Assembly: GCA_018398815.1 (NCBI GenBank)
Contig: CM031618.1
Span: forward strand, 50,035,049-50,099,048
Source: Conus ventricosus
Lineage: Eukaryota > Mollusca > Gastropoda > Neogastropoda > Conidae
Reading direction: 5' to 3'
DNA length: 64,000 nt
The notes under the pieces are model-generated. The model had not been told where the DNA came from. It was given only the letters and a program-made list of their open reading frames with translations, and ran no database searches. The first letter of the stretch is position 1. Each line of letters begins with the position of its first letter. A program made the translations under genes and the position numbers. Shown piece by piece: positions 22,820 to 33,504 of this stretch.

Positions 22820-23085
22820 AGAGTTTTGAGGGACTGGAAAGGTAAAGGTAAAGCCCGCTACCGATCCGACACCCCGGCACCGCAGCTGAGCCCACCAACA
22901 AGCCAACAAGCTATCTACTGGGTTTGGGCCCGTCCGCCCATTGGTCAGCAGAACACAGCCCCCCAGTATCGCGATGTCAGATCAGCAGCGGGGTTAAGCC
23001 CGTACAGATGTGGCCTCTCTCTCAAATGTCCACCATCCTCCGTAAGCAGCAGCAACAACAACAACAACAACAAGAAGAAAAAATA
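22820..23085 (+). repeat. Candidate retroposon ending in (AAC)n
   Basis: A GC-rich block from about 22,835 ends in an AGC/AAC/A-rich tail at 23,045-23,085. This composition is that of a SINE-like or processed insertion with a simple-repeat tail. No A or B box was found, so the assignment is weak. Confidence 0.35.
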
Positions 23086-23480
23086 AGGTCGAGGTTCTGG
23101 GAGCGATCTTAAAATGGAAAATTTAGATATGGCCTGTAGAAAATCATTGTGGTATGAACTTATATGGGTGTGAAGTCATATGAGTTATATGGCTTGAATA
23201 TTTGTGATAATAATGTGACTGATTTTCTACTTTATATAAAAATGGTGCTATTACTAAATTTCTATTTTTTAAGCTACTATCTTTGTAAGAAATCTATGAA
23301 TCTGTGTACACGCTGACCCTGGCAGTACTGTCTTGGGGGTTGTTTGGGGTTTTCACCAATATATACATTCGGGTGTCTCTAAACATTTCTCAAAATAGCG
23401 GATGGGGGTTCCGGAAGCTGTCTGGACTGTGCCCTCGGAGAAAGCGCAATCACAAATGGCAAACACTATACATGTACCGG
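23086..23480 (+). repeat. Segment shared with 38,890-39,330
   Basis: Unclassified non-coding segment (TTCTGGGAGCGATC..., ...TATATACATTCGGGNGTCTCTAAA...) that recurs in the same orientation in the noisy block. It marks the left flank of the duplicated or alternative locus discussed in the findings. Confidence 0.8.
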
Positions 23481-23890
23481 GGGACATCCTCCAATAAGGG
23501 GGAAACTCACTAACATATAACTCCTGGTCATATTTCTGATATTCCCAAACTTGGTTGTTTCTCCTCAGTGGGCCCCGGAAAGTGGTAATTTGACTCCTCT
23601 GCCTTTCAGTTTTAAGAAGAATGCAATCCCAGAAAAGGCTGGTGATGTCTCCCCCATGGAGAATATAAGCTTGCTGAAATCATTTTGAGAAGCATTATTT
23701 TTTTTCCCCATTCCCCACTCAAGCACATATGTTGTTAGGCGAACATTACACTGCAAATGAAGCGTATCCCCCCATTCTTCATCTAAACATAGACAAGCTT
23801 TGTTTAATTCAATATTTCTTGCAGTCATGCAACACCAGCTGCCTGTAAGTTGCGGAAGGGTCGGACTATCCTTGGAATTTATTAGGATAT
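23475..23890 (+). repeat. Fold-back repeat (right arm) plus shared tail
   Basis: Matches the centre and right arm of the palindromic repeat seen complete at 58,265-58,770 (TTGGTTGTTTCTCCTCAGTG centre, then GAAGAATGCAATCC). The conserved tail CAATATTTCTTGCAGTCAT...CTTGGAATTTATTAG follows at 23,808-23,884, then a (TA)n tract (23,885-23,947). The left arm is missing here. Confidence 0.8.
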
Positions 23891-24027
23891 ATTATATAAA
23901 ATATAATATATATATAATATATTATAAATATATATATATATTATATAGGCTGAAGAATTAAGTGGGGGAAACAGGCAGGTTAACAATCTCCATCTTATGA
24001 TAATGACTTGGCAAAGATTGGAGAGGG

Positions 24028-24622
24028 AGTGAGTGAGTCATAATTTAGTGTTCACACTGGTGTATTAGACTTAAAAAATAAAAAAAAAAAAAATAAGAGG
24101 AAGCGTTATAAAATCATTAATCTGATGCATGGAAAGCCTTTTGCTATTGCACGAGTCTGTTTGTGGGTTATTGTTTTTTATAGAAGTGTCAAATCCACGT
24201 TCGATTCTTTATGCAATGAAGTTAATATTGAACTATGAAAAAGAATATGGTCCACTGATAGAAGATTTGAACAATCACATGCTACATTTTGTGAAAACTT
24301 GGTTTTCCACGAATTGAGACGAAGTTTGTATATTAAAGATGACAAATATCGTGGACATGATAAGATTTCATACTTCTCTGGAAGGTTGTTCATGTTCACG
24401 CATTTTCTAATAACGAATTAATTTCTTGTACGTCAAGCTTTAAATTACTCTTAGGTGTTTTTCTTAACGCACCATCTCTAGCTAATTTATCTGCTGTTTC
24501 ATTACCGGATATCCCACAGTGTGATGGAATCCAGCAAAACGATACCCAATCCTTTCAACTATAATAACATGTATGTAATGTCTTATTTCAAAAAGTAATC
24601 TTTTCTTATTTTTGATTCCAGT
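24028..24622 (-). mobile_element. RNase H-bearing LINE 3' fragment with 8-bp target site duplication
   Basis: The minus strand encodes the end of an RNase H domain (WIPSHCGISGNETADKLAR near 24,478-24,535). It is followed by a LIYKLRLN.W segment and a zinc-knuckle-like C-D-C...H (24,180-24,400, last Cys replaced by Ser). The insert is flanked by GGAGAGGG at 24,020-24,027 and 24,623-24,630, a clean 8-bp target site duplication. Its 3' end carries a short (ACTC)n tail on the minus strand. It is 5'-truncated, as is usual for target-primed reverse transcription. RNase H plus this C-terminus suggests the I superclade. Confidence 0.82.
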
Positions 24623-24773
24623 GGAGAGGGGAAAAATATCAAAAGGGGTAAAGGGGGGGGGGGGGGGTGGTTTGAAGAAAGAAAAATGGGAAAATGTGTG
24701 CTGTAAATAGGAAAACCTTTCACTAGCTGCATAAGGGAACCATCGCAATTCCTGTCAAGGCACATCTTTATGT

Positions 24774-24826
24774 ATCGCCTGCTCCTAGGCCTTTTGTCCG
24801 CTGGAACGGACTCATCAGGGAGACAC
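24774..24826 (-). ncRNA. Hammerhead-like core, copy 1
   Basis: The minus strand has CTGATGA, stem II GTCCG/CGGAC, then AAAA where GAAA is required, and a palindromic AGGCCT stem III. Stem I is CTCC/GGAG. The G12 position is mutated, so cleavage is not expected from this copy. Confidence 0.6.
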
Positions 24827-25175
24827 GGCTGATTGTGTCTGTTCTCTTGGCGTCAAATAGAGACACACCACAGTCCGTAATTCTTTGGTGTTCTCATCAC
24901 CAAGGGTTCAAAAAGAATCCAACAGCACCACCAAAGCGGCCAGCGAAAGGTAGTAGAATAAAACAAAATGGACAGTGTAGAGTGGAAAAAAGTTGCTGAA
25001 AAACTAAAAACACTATGCAAACAGCGTAAAATGTAGGGGACAATTTTGAGCCTATGCTTGAGGATCCATTTAAGGATGCAAGGGAGATCAAAGATATGGA
25101 ACAGTTGAGTGGTCAGCTCTGCTGTTCAATAACCCAAGCATTGTCAGCGGCTAAGATTGTGCAGAAAACGTTATA

Positions 25176-25177
25176 CT

Positions 25178-25211
<34 letters not shown>

Positions 25212-25512
25212 TATATATTATTATATATATATATATATATATATGTTTTCTTCTATTACTGCTTGTCCTTTCTGTCCATTATTAAAAAAAAACCTTCATG
25301 ATGGACATATGAAACATATATATTTACAATACTGAAATTGTACTTTCTTTTATTCACTCACAGATCTATTTTTTAAAAAATTTCATAGATGGAACATATG
25401 AAACATATATATTTACAATACTAAAATTGTACTATCTTTTATTCACTCACAGATAACAGATTATGATACAAGAAAATTCTTTATTCAGTGTTAGACAAAT
25501 AAGAAGTTTGCT
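25176..25512. repeat. (TA)n tract and 87-bp-period duplication
   Basis: TA tract 25,176-25,245. A phrase starting ATGGACATATGAAACATAT at 25,301 recurs at 25,388 and extends through CACTCACAGAT, giving a two-copy tandem repeat of period 87. The segment is repeated with errors at 53,395-53,660. Confidence 0.8.
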
Positions 25513-26645
25513 GAACAATTAAGTAGTGGGGGAAAAACAAGTGCAGGCTAATAATTCTTCAGTCGTTACAGTAAGACTTGGCAAAGATTTAAACTTAAGA
25601 AAAAAAAGTTGAAGATGAAGAAAATGGGAATGGCATAAGCTCAAAGAATTTTCCCCCACATTTTACGCTGTTTGGCATAGTGTTTTTAGTTTTTCAGCAA
25701 AATATGAGAAACCTTCACTAGCTGCCTGGGGGAAACCCTCGTAATCCCTCCAAAGACACATCCCTTTTGTATTGCCGCTCCTAGGCCCTTTTGTCCGCTA
25801 GATCGGACTCATCAGGGAGACACGGCTGGTTGTGTCTTTTTGGCTCTTGGGTCAATAGAGACACACAACCATCCCTAATTCTGTGATGTTCTCACCACCA
25901 AGGGTTCAAAAAAAAGAATCCAACAGCAACCCCCAAAGCAGCCAATGAAGGGTAGTAAAATGGAACAAAACGAAAGTGTGGAGAGGAAAAAGTTGCTGAA
26001 AAATTAAAAGCATTATGCAAACAGTATAAAATGTAGGGGACAAACTTTGAGCCTATGCTGGGTGATCCCTTCAAGGATGCAAGGGAAATCAAAATATATG
26101 GAACAGTCTGAGTGGTCAGTTCTGCTGTTCAATAACCCAAGCATTGTGAAATGGCTAAAAATTGTACAGAACAATCCTGTACTTGGATCTCCTAAGAGAT
26201 GCAATCTCCCGCTGATTAACTAAACAATATAATGCCAAACAATTAAGTAGTGGGGGAAAACAAGTGCAGGCTAACAATTCTTCAGTCGTTACAGTAATGA
26301 TTGGCAAAGATTTAAACTTTTAGAAAAAAAAATTGAAAATGAAGAAATGGGGAAAAAGTGCTATAAATATGAGAAACCTTCACAAGCTGCCTGAGGGAAC
26401 CATCGTAATCCCTCTCAAAGACATCCATTTGTATTGCCCGCTCCTAGGCCTTTGTCCGCTGGATCGGACGCATCAGGGAGGGCACGGCTGGTTGTGTCTG
26501 TGCTCTTGGGTCAAATAGAGACACACAACAGTCCATAATTCTGTGGTGTTCTCACCCCCAAGGGTTCAAAAAAAGAATCCAACAGCACCCTCAAAGCTGC
26601 AGCGAAGGGTAGTAAAATGGAACAAAACGAAGTAGTGGAGAGAAA
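25513..26645 (-). repeat. HHR-bearing repeat, two tandem units (second truncated)
   Basis: Units start at 25,513 and about 26,238 (AATTAAGTAGTGGGGG), about 725 bp apart. This subfamily lacks the poly-G run and has a GTTGAAGATGAAGAAAATGG segment instead. Each unit has one hammerhead-like core (25,775-25,826 and 26,435-26,486, minus strand). In the first GAAA is AAAA; in the second CTGATGA is CTGATGC and GAAA is shortened. The second unit is cut at 26,645 by an insertion. Confidence 0.85.
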
Positions 26646-26936
26646 AGAAGAAAATACAATTCAGTGTAGTACCCAAGGGGAGACTTTGCGGTACTTTTGA
26701 AACATATGCTAAGGGCTGGTACACCATGGGGATGCTACTTTGAGGCTGTAAAGCTCATCAGTGTCTATGTACCTTGTTCCGAGCAGTTATGTCCTTTGAT
26801 ATCTAATGGATGGCCTGGCGTGCCTGTACCATCGTCAACACGCGCTGGCCTCCAGGGTGGTACAGGCAACTGCTCTAATGGCAGTGAAGTCGTTCTCTCG
26901 GGTCCTCCAAGCACCTTCGGGTGTTTCTATTTCCTT
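26646..26936. repeat. ~290-bp insertion between direct repeats
   Basis: GGAACAAAACGAA...GGAGAGAAAAGAAGAAAA on the left and GAACAAAACGAAAGTGTGG on the right bracket a GC-richer segment. The matching place at 54,840-54,900 lacks it but keeps the doubled flanks. No motif identifies the insert. Confidence 0.6.
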
Positions 26937-27999
26937 CTGAACAAAACGAAAGTGTGGAAGAGGAAAAAAGAACATAAGAAGTTTAAACATAACCACCACA
27001 AATTATTGGAATAAAATTTGATAATATGTACAATAAGCTTAAAACAAGTGTATGTTGAACAGTGACTGAAAAGAGAGGAATTTTGATTGATTATATGATT
27101 TAAATGTATCATATGTTCATAATGATCTTGCTGAGGTTAAGGATCTTATGAAAAAATAAAACGTTTTGTCCACAGAAAGAACCCATACAGTGTAAACAGA
27201 GAGCAGAATGTAAAAGTAGTATTTTGTTAAGACTAAGTTCACATTACCATTGTATAATTTAACCTTCTGCCAAAGTCGCACCTTCAGTATGTCACACTTT
27301 GTTGGTAATGCAATAAAGAATAAATTCTGGGACATCGCAAATGAGTAGAAAGCCTTTAAATCTCCTCAAACACTTGAAAAGAATGACATTTCTTAAGAAA
27401 ACAAAACAACACTGTGTGTGTGAAGATTATCATCTCAGTGTAGAACATTACATTAGCGTGTGTCAACGCTGGTTAAATACAGCATACATTTATGTTACAA
27501 ATATACAATTCCTGTTTTAAACTTTTAGTTCAAGAGTTTATGTAGCATCCTCTTGGCCAGAGGCACTTACGGACCAGGTGCTCTGGACCACAGTCTGTGT
27601 AGTTGGTGCAGAAAGCTGCAGACTGATGGAGTGGCAGGATGCCTTGTTGCAGAAGTCTGGGAACTGGTTTTAGATGGAGGTCGTCCATTAACGCTGTATT
27701 TGTCATACTAGACTGAAGTCTGGGTCCTTTTATTTTTATTTTTCCCCCCCTGATGAACTGGAGTCCAGCGTTCGGTACTTTTTCACATGTTGGTGTTGAT
27801 CAGCCGAAAGTGACCGTCGGTGGTCCTCCCTGTTTGCCCCAACAATCCTGTCTTCAGGGCTACTGGAGCGCCATCTCCGAGTTCACCATCAGTTTCAGTT
27901 GATGATAGCAATTACATTACTTATGATAATGATATGATAATAAGAAGAAGAATGTTAATGGTGGTGTTAATAAGGTAATCATAATAATAGTAATACGTA
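26937..27999. other. Unclassified sequence, repeated at 54,930-56,030
   Basis: No coding or RNA motif. It contains CCTGATGAACTGGAGTCCAG near 27,750, which only superficially resembles a ribozyme core. Conserved in order with the noisy block. Confidence 0.5.
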
Positions 28000-28610
28000 G
28001 AGGTAAGGTAAGTTGATGTTGTTTATAGCCCAGCCGACCGCAAAGGGCCATATCAGGACTGTCACCGCGTTGAAGTCAACTCAAGTCATTCATTCAAAAT
28101 AACTCTTTAAAATACGTCTTCCACAAACCCACACGAAATTAAAAATCTTTCCACTATAAAATCTCAGATCCGATGAAAATGTTAATCTCTTTTCAAAAAT
28201 TCAAAGATCAAAGTAATAATAATAATAATAATAATAATATAATATAATAATAATATGATTAAAAAGAAGAAGGAAGAAGAAGAAGATGAGGAAGAAAAAC
28301 AAGAAGAAGAATGAAAGAAACAATAATGATAATAATAATAATAAGTAGAAATAAACTCGTGGAGAGCGTGGCAGCAGAGAGTCCTCAGAAAAGAAGCCCC
28401 CTTCAAGCAAGTGTTTTGGCCCTTATCTCCTGACACTCTAGGGGGGTTGGGCCACACCGGTTCATGACTCCGGATGTCCCTCTGCTCCCCCTTTTTTCCC
28501 ATCTTGGGACGAGCCATGGCTGGGATTCGAATCCATGACCCTCTGGGCATGCTCATTTTCCACACTCATTGACTCGCACTTTAACCACTAAAGCCACTGG
28601 GTTCCTCCTT
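28000..28610 (-). mobile_element. tRNA-derived SINE, family 3, with internal (AAT)n
   Basis: The minus strand starts with TGGCTTTAGTGGTTAAAGTGC (A box, complement of 28,578-28,600) and GGATTCGAATCCC (B box, complement of 28,522-28,534). A body with AAT/GAA simple repeats (28,214-28,345 on the plus strand) follows. The body then ends near GGCTATAAACAACATCAAC (complement of about 28,012-28,034). A corrupted copy is at 56,030-56,640. The length of about 600 bp is large for a SINE because of the simple repeat. Confidence 0.75.
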
Positions 28611-30480
28611 GACCAGATCCAGCTGGAACACCTCTCTGCTTCTTCTGCCATTGCTTTCGGGGCTCTGGTTTTGTCCCTCCCTGCAACTGAGAGCTGTTAC
28701 ATGAGGCTGTATACAGACGTTCCAAACAAACCCCCTAGCTCCAATTTCTGCAGTGAGGGCTTTGACCTGATAGCCTTCTCTCCTCAGGCTGTTTGCCAGA
28801 TCAGCATATTTTTTCAGTCTTGTAGATTTGAGCTGCCTCCAGTCTGTTCTCATATGGCACCGTGAGCTTGATCATGATCAGCTGTTTGGTTGACTGAGAG
28901 TGGATACTATATCTGGTCTCATGCCACTCTTGCTGATGATCTCTGGGGGGACTCTTCCATTCTGGAAGATCTGCAGTGCACTCCCAGTCATCTGCCCTGT
29001 CCAGCAGACTCTGCCTGCATGTTCCGAGTGGCATGTTGTTCTTGGCCCACGATTTGCTGCCTCCTGCCTTTAAAGAATGTTGCAGGTGCTTTTGGAGTCC
29101 TGAGTTTCCTTTTGTGGTGTTGGTACTAGCCAGACTACCTGTACAATCTCTTTGAGCACTTGCTTGTGCCTCCATGTGTACTTCCTTGAGTTAGGGCTAC
29201 TTTACATGAGCTTAGGTCATGCTCCACTGTTTGTTTTTGTTTTTTCATGGCAGAGGGGGCATGCAGGATCGTCTGGTTTTCCCCCACTTCACCAGGTTTG
29301 CATTTGAGGACAGAAGGTCATATGCAGATCTGAGAATGAAGCTGATCCTGAGAGGGGCCATGTGCCAAATGTCATTCCATGTGAGTCTTCTTTGGAGTGC
29401 ATTCTCCCACGTTGTCCATTGCCCTTGCTGGCTCTGCTGGACTGCATTTTAGAGTCTTTTTTTGTCTTCTTTTTTCTCTCCTGAATCATCATGTCTCTTT
29501 TCTCTTTCCCTTTAGCCTTCGACCACCATTCAGTTTTGGTCAACCCAGTCCTTGTGTGTTGGTTTATGTGTGTCATGTTATTTCTCTGATCTTGAGACTT
29601 TCTTTTGCAGAATCCATGCGCTCTTGAACTTTCCATTTTCTGCCTGTCTTCACATGGGGCTTGATTGCTTCTACCACCTTGTCTCCTGAATCCTCCAGCA
29701 TGCTTTAAGTCTGATTTTCCCCTGCTTTGTATTCCTCCAGGATGGATTTCAGTGGTAGTTTCAGCTTTGCTTGGCGACAGTACAGCGCTATGTCAGTCAG
29801 ACAGGGTGGGCACCAAACCATTTCCTTGTGAACTTGTTGATCTTGGTTTCCCACTGCCTGCACTATGCTGGTGCAGATGTCGTATATCATCAGAGGCCAT
29901 AGGAGCTTGGTATCAGCATGAACTGCAGACACCAGACCTTGTATTTGTCAGGGAACCCACACTGGTCAATGGTCTCCAAGCCTTCTTCCGACATCTCTTT
30001 GGTTTCTTTTGCTCTTTGTGTGTCTTTCAGCGTATCATCATACCATCTTCCCAGGCTCTTGACTGGGTCTTCTGTGACTGTTGGAATGGCCTGGTTGGCA
30101 ACACTGAAGACCACAGATTCGGCCACTTTTCCTTTCCTCAGTGAGAGACTCCGTGATTTATTCGGCTTGAACTTCATTCTGGATGAGGCAACTATGTCGT
30201 CCAGCCTCTCAAGCACATGACGTGTCTCGTCTTCTCTGGATGAAATCACTGTAGTGTCATCCACGAAGGCCTTGAGAGGGGGCATCTTGTATCCATCGCC
30301 AAGGTCCGTTTGTCTTGCGTTGTTTGTTGCTGCTTTCAAGATGACTTCCATTGCCAACCCCGAACAGTTTTGAGGAAATGGCACAGCCAATTGCATTGCC
30401 ACTTCCAAGTTGATCCAATCTGTTGTGTACTCCTTGGTAGAAACCGCATTGAGAAGCCATCGAAGTACTTCTTAAGCATG
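28611..30480 (-). mobile_element. R2-like LINE 3' half: RT, zinc knuckle, restriction-like endonuclease
   Basis: Minus strand, in order: GCAISSKLFG and MEVILKAA (RT, about 30,320-30,390), PPLKAFVDDTTVIS with the catalytic DD (30,256-30,264 for VDD), SRMKFKPNKSRSLSLRKGKV (about 30,150-30,210), and PVKSLGRWYDDTLKD (30,040-30,085). A Cys/His knuckle DPACPLCHEK follows (about 29,243-29,275). The restriction-like endonuclease has RPDIV (28,903-28,917) and LTVPYENR (28,850-28,880). The residue before LTVPYE is Lys where Glu is usual. The C-terminus has KYADLANSLRREGYQVKALT and GARGFVW (28,700-28,800). Frames are broken in several places. Truncated upstream by the (CA)n/(GA)n tract. Inactive relic. 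Confidence 0.85.
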
Positions 30481-30486
30481 TCGCAC

Positions 30487-30496
30487 GCCACACAAC

Positions 30497-30546
<50 letters not shown>

Positions 30547-30558
30547 ACACAACACACA

Positions 30559-30589
<31 letters not shown>

Positions 30590-30595
30590 CAGAAG

Positions 30596-30653
<58 letters not shown>

Positions 30654-30680
30654 TGAGAGAGAGAGAGAGAGAGAGGATGC

Positions 30681-30720
<40 letters not shown>

Positions 30721-30811
30721 AGGAGGAGAGAACTGAGAGAGTAGAGAGAGAGAGGTGACGGAGAGAGAGAGACGAGATAGAGAGAGGAGAGAGAGAAGAG
30801 AGAGGGAGATG
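30487..30811. repeat. (CA)n followed by (GA)n
   Basis: Compound microsatellite that truncates the 5' side of the R2-like relic. CA to about 30,591, GA-rich to 30,811. Confidence 0.95.
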
Positions 30812-30879
30812 GAGAGTAATGAACACTTTCGGCTATTCAGATTTCCACACTCTTGGAGAGCAGAGTGATCTGCAAGACC

Positions 30880-31300
30880 AAAAGGGTATTTGGATGACAA
30901 TGCCAACAGTTTGGAAAAGGGCTCTTATCTGATCTGGAAATATGCAACCACTCTCTGCATGTCAGACTATTTACAAATTAATGATATTCATCATGCATCA
31001 TCACTCTACATCGACTTCTTGTGCTTTCTTCCAAGTTTTGGCCTGGTCTGACCAGCTGCTGTTGACAGTAAATCCCGTACATGGAGATATCCATGAGGAA
31101 TTAGGTTTGTGATACTTTGAATACTGGGTTCCTGGCAGGGTAAATTGTGGCTAATTTAAAGATGTACACGGTGGGACTTTATCTCCATGGATGCTTGAGC
31201 AACAGCATGCTAAGAGTAACTCCTTTGCTGTAGCCATTTTGTGTCAATGCTGTTTGAACAATAGAGTGCCGCGAGCCACTGCTGTTTTCATGATGATTAT
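30880..31300 (+). pseudogene. Class A GPCR pseudogene fragment (TM1 to TM4)
   Basis: Homologous at the DNA level to the minus strand of 13,000-13,480. Shared phrases include GGCCTGGTCTGACCAGCTGC (about 31,039-31,058) and TTTATCTCCATGGATGCTTG (about 31,178-31,197). The plus strand shows SGNM (TM1 end), STS...FFQVLAWSDQLLLTV (TM2 with its Asp), SPWML (TM3), and PRATAVFMMIII (TM4 start). Stops and frameshifts break it, and it ends at the AT-rich edge near 31,300. TM5 to TM7 are missing. This is a second, independently decayed member of the same receptor family. Confidence 0.7.
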
Positions 31301-31384
31301 TATCATTATGAAAAAATGTAAATGTTTTTTACGTCCTCTGGACTTGGATAGACATGGCTGAATGGTATTTAGTACCTTTGTCTT

Positions 31385-33040
31385 CTTCTTCAGTGTTCAA
31401 CAGCTACGCAGCAGCAGCCGGACCCAAGGGTGGCGGCAAACTCGGCTGTCCGGTGGAGATCGCAGGCAGTCCCCAAGAGTTTTGTCTTGAGGTCTGCCCC
31501 TTCTGGTCAAGCTCGCACTCATCTCTCATCATTTAAAGGACAGTCCTGCAGAACATGTGCTGGTGTCTAGTCAGCTTGTCCACAGGGCACAGGGCTTAGC
31601 CTGTGGCTCCTATACTCTTGAGGTGGGAGCGCAGGCCACAATGCCCAGTGCGCAAGTGGGGAAAAAGGATTGTTTGGTGTTTCCTCTCCCGTGTTTGAAT
31701 TGGGTCTTGGTGTGCCTCATAGCCTTGACACACAGCTATGAAGGTGCCATGTGGGAGTGACTTACCTCCTATATGTGGTTGGGGGAGCTGGTTTCTGGCT
31801 TTCCCTAATCGGTCTGCATGCTCGTTTCCAGGGAGACAAACGTGGGCGGGGATCCACTGGAGGATACTTGGAGCTTTAGGGGTCAAAGTGGCAAGGGAGG
31901 CCTTAAGGGATTGGATCAGAGGGTGAGGATTGGGGTAATCGAGGGCCTGGAGAGTGGACATGGAATCAGTGAAGATGGCGATGCTGGTGAGGGATCTTCA
32001 CAGGATCAGAGGAAGTCTGCTGCTTCTGTGATGGCTTGGACTTGTGCTCTGAAGTTGGAACAGAGCTTTCCTCCAGGGACCACAATGTTCCTGCAGTCTT
32101 CATTAGGGAATCTTATATGTTCTCCACTGCCTCCATTGTGTGTGGCGTCCTCGGCTGATCCATCTGTGTGGGCATGGGTCCCGGTGCTGGGAGTGTATGT
32201 ATCTTCAATCATGACCTGAGCTAGAGCTTTGAGAACTGCAGGTGGCTGATCTCTGTTGGTGATTCCAGGAACACTGAGATTGATGGAGGCCTGCATGTCT
32301 TGGTCAAGCTTCCAGTCGGGCATGGCAGATCTTGGCAGGTGGTACCTTATGTTTGAAGGATGTCAGTATGTGGTCTCTCAGGGCCTTGTACTGGTGGTTC
32401 GGGCTCTGACGTTTGAGGCGATTCTTGTGAGCTGGAAGAGTCTTTGATGGAGGGTGTGCGAGGGGAGGCGATGTAGTTTTTCACAATGCATCAACACGTT
32501 TAGGTCACGTCTTCTCCCAGCAGGTCAAGGTTGGTAGTCTACTCCATCTCATGGTTTGGGGTAGTCCTCATGGCTCCGAGGATGACTCGAATGGCCATGT
32601 TTTGGACTTTATCGACCCTAGATTGTTTGTTTTGCAGGTAGTTTCCCAGGAGGCTGAAGCATACTCCATGGTGGGTCTGACTGCTCCTGTGTGGACTCGG
32701 TGAGAAGTTTGGAGTCTGCTCCCCAAGTCGTTCTTGCCACCTTCTTAGCAGAGTAGCTTCCGGATATCTCTTCTTTCCATCTCTTCAAGCTGAGGCTTCC
32801 AGATTTGGCAGACATCAAGCTTGACGCCACGAAAAGTTCGTATGTCTGCCTGTGGAGCCTCAGTTTGATTTGTTCGTTGGCTGTGGAGAGAGAGAAGAGT
32901 GTATGGGTGGTCTTGGTGGAGTTCAGTTTTTGGCCTCATGTGTCTCTCCGTGTGACGATGTTGTTTTACACCTTCCTGCATTCTGTAGGTTGTTGTTTCT
33001 GGTGTGTTCGGAAGATGCCCCCACTGCCAGATCGTCTATG
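31385..33040 (-). mobile_element. I-like LINE: RT end, connector, RNase H, C-terminus
   Basis: Minus strand, in order: the RT catalytic box IDDLAVGA (about 33,018-33,040), the thumb with KTELHQDHPYTLLSLHS (32,880-32,945), LDV..IWKPQLEEME and TTWGADSKLL (32,700-32,820), and a connector. RNase H I then follows: HTDGSA (Asp codon near 32,162-32,164), NGGSG, NFRAQVQAI (about 32,030-32,060), FTDSMSTLQAL (31,935-31,970), and WIPAHVCLPGNEHADRL (31,800-31,850). A TGHCGLRSHLK segment follows at about 31,610-31,650. The C-terminal arginine-rich end is near 31,390. The glutamate of the RNase H active site is Gln here. Several frameshifts; inactive. Confidence 0.85.
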
Positions 33041-33059
33041 AAAACATTTAATATGATCA

Positions 33060-33480
33060 TAAATATGCCGGATGGACCCTTTCATTTTTTTTTGTATGTA
33101 AGTAAGAGCAAGAATGCCAGACTTGATTGTAAGCCTTATTTATATCAAAAAAAGGTCCCTTATATACATTTACTTCGGGCAAATTGCTTCTTTATGTTAG
33201 CTGTAAGTTTTACTAAGAGTTCTGTTGTTGATCTACTCTTTCTGAAACCAGCTGATTTATGGGTATTATTTCGTTCTTCTCACAAACGTTTGCCAATCTG
33301 TTTAAAACGATTCTTTCCAAACCTTTGCATACATGGGATGTCAATGCTATCAGTCTATACTTTTTTTTTTAGGTCAGTGCAGCTTTTGCCCCTTTTGTGA
33401 ATGGGAACCACAATTGATTCTTTCCAAATTTTTGGCATATCCCCATCACACCAACTTTGTGTGTTTGCTTTGGGTTGGGC
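33060..33480 (-). mobile_element. RT palm fragment of a LINE
   Basis: Minus-strand pieces: GLERIVLNRLANVCEKNEI (about 33,265-33,325), INQLVSERV, and FFDINKAYNQVWHS (33,105-33,150), the palm motif that carries the first catalytic Asp. It directly precedes the I-like relic in the same orientation, so it may be the upstream half of that element after an internal deletion, or a separate copy. Confidence 0.65.
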
Positions 33481-33504
33481 GGGGCCCCGTGCGCGCGCAT
33501 CTTT

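Larger units (their letters stand above)
23952..25175 (-). repeat. HHR-bearing ~690-bp repeat, one unit split by a LINE insertion
   Basis: The unit begins at 23,952-24,027 (GAATTAAGTGGGGG...), is interrupted by a LINE fragment, and resumes at 24,623. It runs through a poly-G stretch (24,652-24,667) and a hammerhead-like core (24,774-24,826) to a (TA)n tract at 25,176. Strand is set by the ribozyme orientation. No open frame is conserved among copies, so the repeat is non-coding. Confidence 0.85.

Noticed and set aside
25513..26645. CRISPR-like or satellite array
   Set aside because: Only two long units with no spacer pattern, and the setting is eukaryotic; these are dimeric repeats.
27745..27785. 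CCTGATGAACTGGAGTCCAG as a possible hammerhead
   Set aside because: CTGATGA and a stem are present, but there is no GAAA after the stem (GTTCGG instead) and no stem III.
29665..30144. 159-residue plus-strand frame
   Set aside because: Antisense of the R2-like RT, whose motifs (VDD, SLSLRKGKV) are on the minus strand.
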